DNA of 64,000 bases, taken from Buxus sempervirens (Eukaryota; Streptophyta; Magnoliopsida; Buxales; Buxaceae). This document shows, piece after piece, positions 63,531 through 64,000 of this stretch. The notes under the pieces were generated by a model, which was given only the letters and a program-made list of their open reading frames with translations, ran no database searches and was not told the DNA's origin. The DNA is taken from NCBI GenBank assembly GCA_947561395.2, contig OX387186.1, positions 43,357,220 to 43,421,219 on the forward strand. Reading direction: 5' to 3'. A program made the position numbers and the translations under genes. Position 1 is the stretch's first letter; each line of letters begins with the position of its first letter.

Positions 63531-64000
63531 CGGGCAGTAGGTTTGAAAAAACCATAATCAATTACAAATTAAAAAATTTAAAAGCAAGAATCTGCAGACA
63601 AATAAAGAATGAAATTTTATAATGAATGGTTATACTGAACAATAACTACAAAGGGTTTATTAAAAAAAAAACAAAAAAGAGAACTCAAAATGGATGCACA
63701 TACAAAAGATAAACCATCGAGGTTACAAAACGTTTCCTATTCAAAACAAAATGCATAATCCAAATATCATCAAACAATTTTAAATATTCATATTTAAAAA
63801 GAAGATTAAATGGATAAAAGAAATGAGGGAAAAGAACGAAGAATACAAAAGCAAGAAGTAGAAAGCCTTCTAGAAAACACCAATAAAGGGAATAACCATC
63901 AGAGTTTCCTGAGGAATTGCCAAAAAGGCTCTTAATCAAAAGCTATATAAAAAAGGCACCAATTGAAATTTCATCTACTCTAATTTGTAACTTTGTTTTC
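63531..64000. other. AT-rich end of the window, no gene seen
   Basis: Open stretches here are short and without motifs. I see no repeat or RNA gene. Confidence 0.5.

Noticed and set aside
63500..63540. Helitron 3' end suggested by the GTGCGTTGCAC hairpin (also near 39088)
   Set aside because: No CTRR terminus follows the hairpin at the right distance and no TC start is identifiable; it is simply a dispersed repeat word.

Overview
This window is plant nuclear DNA. It carries Ty1/copia and Ty3/gypsy LTR retrotransposons, L1-type LINEs with a C-terminal RNase H, Mutator-like elements (MULEs), a PIF/Harbinger-type element, and exon fragments of plant genes with GT-AG introns, including FAR1, DUF1995 and a mitochondrial COQ5. 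I cannot name the species; a seed plant, probably a woody dicot or similar angiosperm, is an inference. There is no bacterial or viral operon. Almost everything is transposable-element (TE) sequence, much of it nested, and no intact ordinary host gene is visible.

Layout. (1) 1-7.93 kb: a decayed plus-strand copia element, its gag split at 443-3871 by a 3.4-kb PIF/Harbinger-type element with a TAA target-site duplication (TSD) that carries gene-like fragments. (2) 8.5-20.4 kb: a small SINE-like insertion, then a minus-strand LINE (8678 to about 20405) opened by later insertions. These are a 3.2-kb foldback MULE (11718-14955, 9-bp TSD), whose arms are largely inverted minisatellite, and a young copia element (15245-20029; LTRs, primer-binding site and 5-bp TSD all visible). 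(3) 20.9-21.5 kb: the last two exons of a COQ5 methyltransferase gene. (4) 22133-32810: a 10.7-kb MULE with about 430-bp terminal inverted repeats (TIRs) and a 9-bp TSD. It holds an internally deleted FAR1-type transposase gene, a GRF zinc-finger gene and fragments of host genes (serine carboxypeptidase, RIO2 kinase, others), so it is a Pack-MULE. (5) 32.8-39.7 kb: AT-rich DNA with a foldback MITE, a tail-only LINE insertion, a DUF1995 pseudogene and a 5'-truncated LINE with an intact RNase H frame. (6) 39.7-44.9 kb: another minus-strand LINE, split by a 3.1-kb solo LTR. (7) 44.9-57.1 kb: a minus-strand Tat/Ogre-like gypsy element with 5' LTR, PBS, a 17-copy tandem repeat leader, gag, protease, RT and two RNase H-like regions, cut off before integrase. 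(8) 57.1-64 kb: a second gypsy-type LTR, a LINE ORF1 fragment, CT/GA-rich satellite-like repeats, a LINE 3' end and a possible hAT-type terminus.

How the parts relate. The elements do not form a pathway; they record successive insertions. Junctions and restored reading frames give an order: LINE first, then the foldback MULE and young copia; copia gag first, then the PIF/Harbinger; LINE first, then the solo LTR. Premature stops in the old copia and gypsy elements are nearly all TAG or TGA where the expected codon is CAG, CGA or TGG, which fits deamination of methylated cytosine in silenced TEs. The two most unusual objects are the foldback MULE with its inverted minisatellite and the multi-gene Pack-MULE with a FAR1-type transposase remnant.
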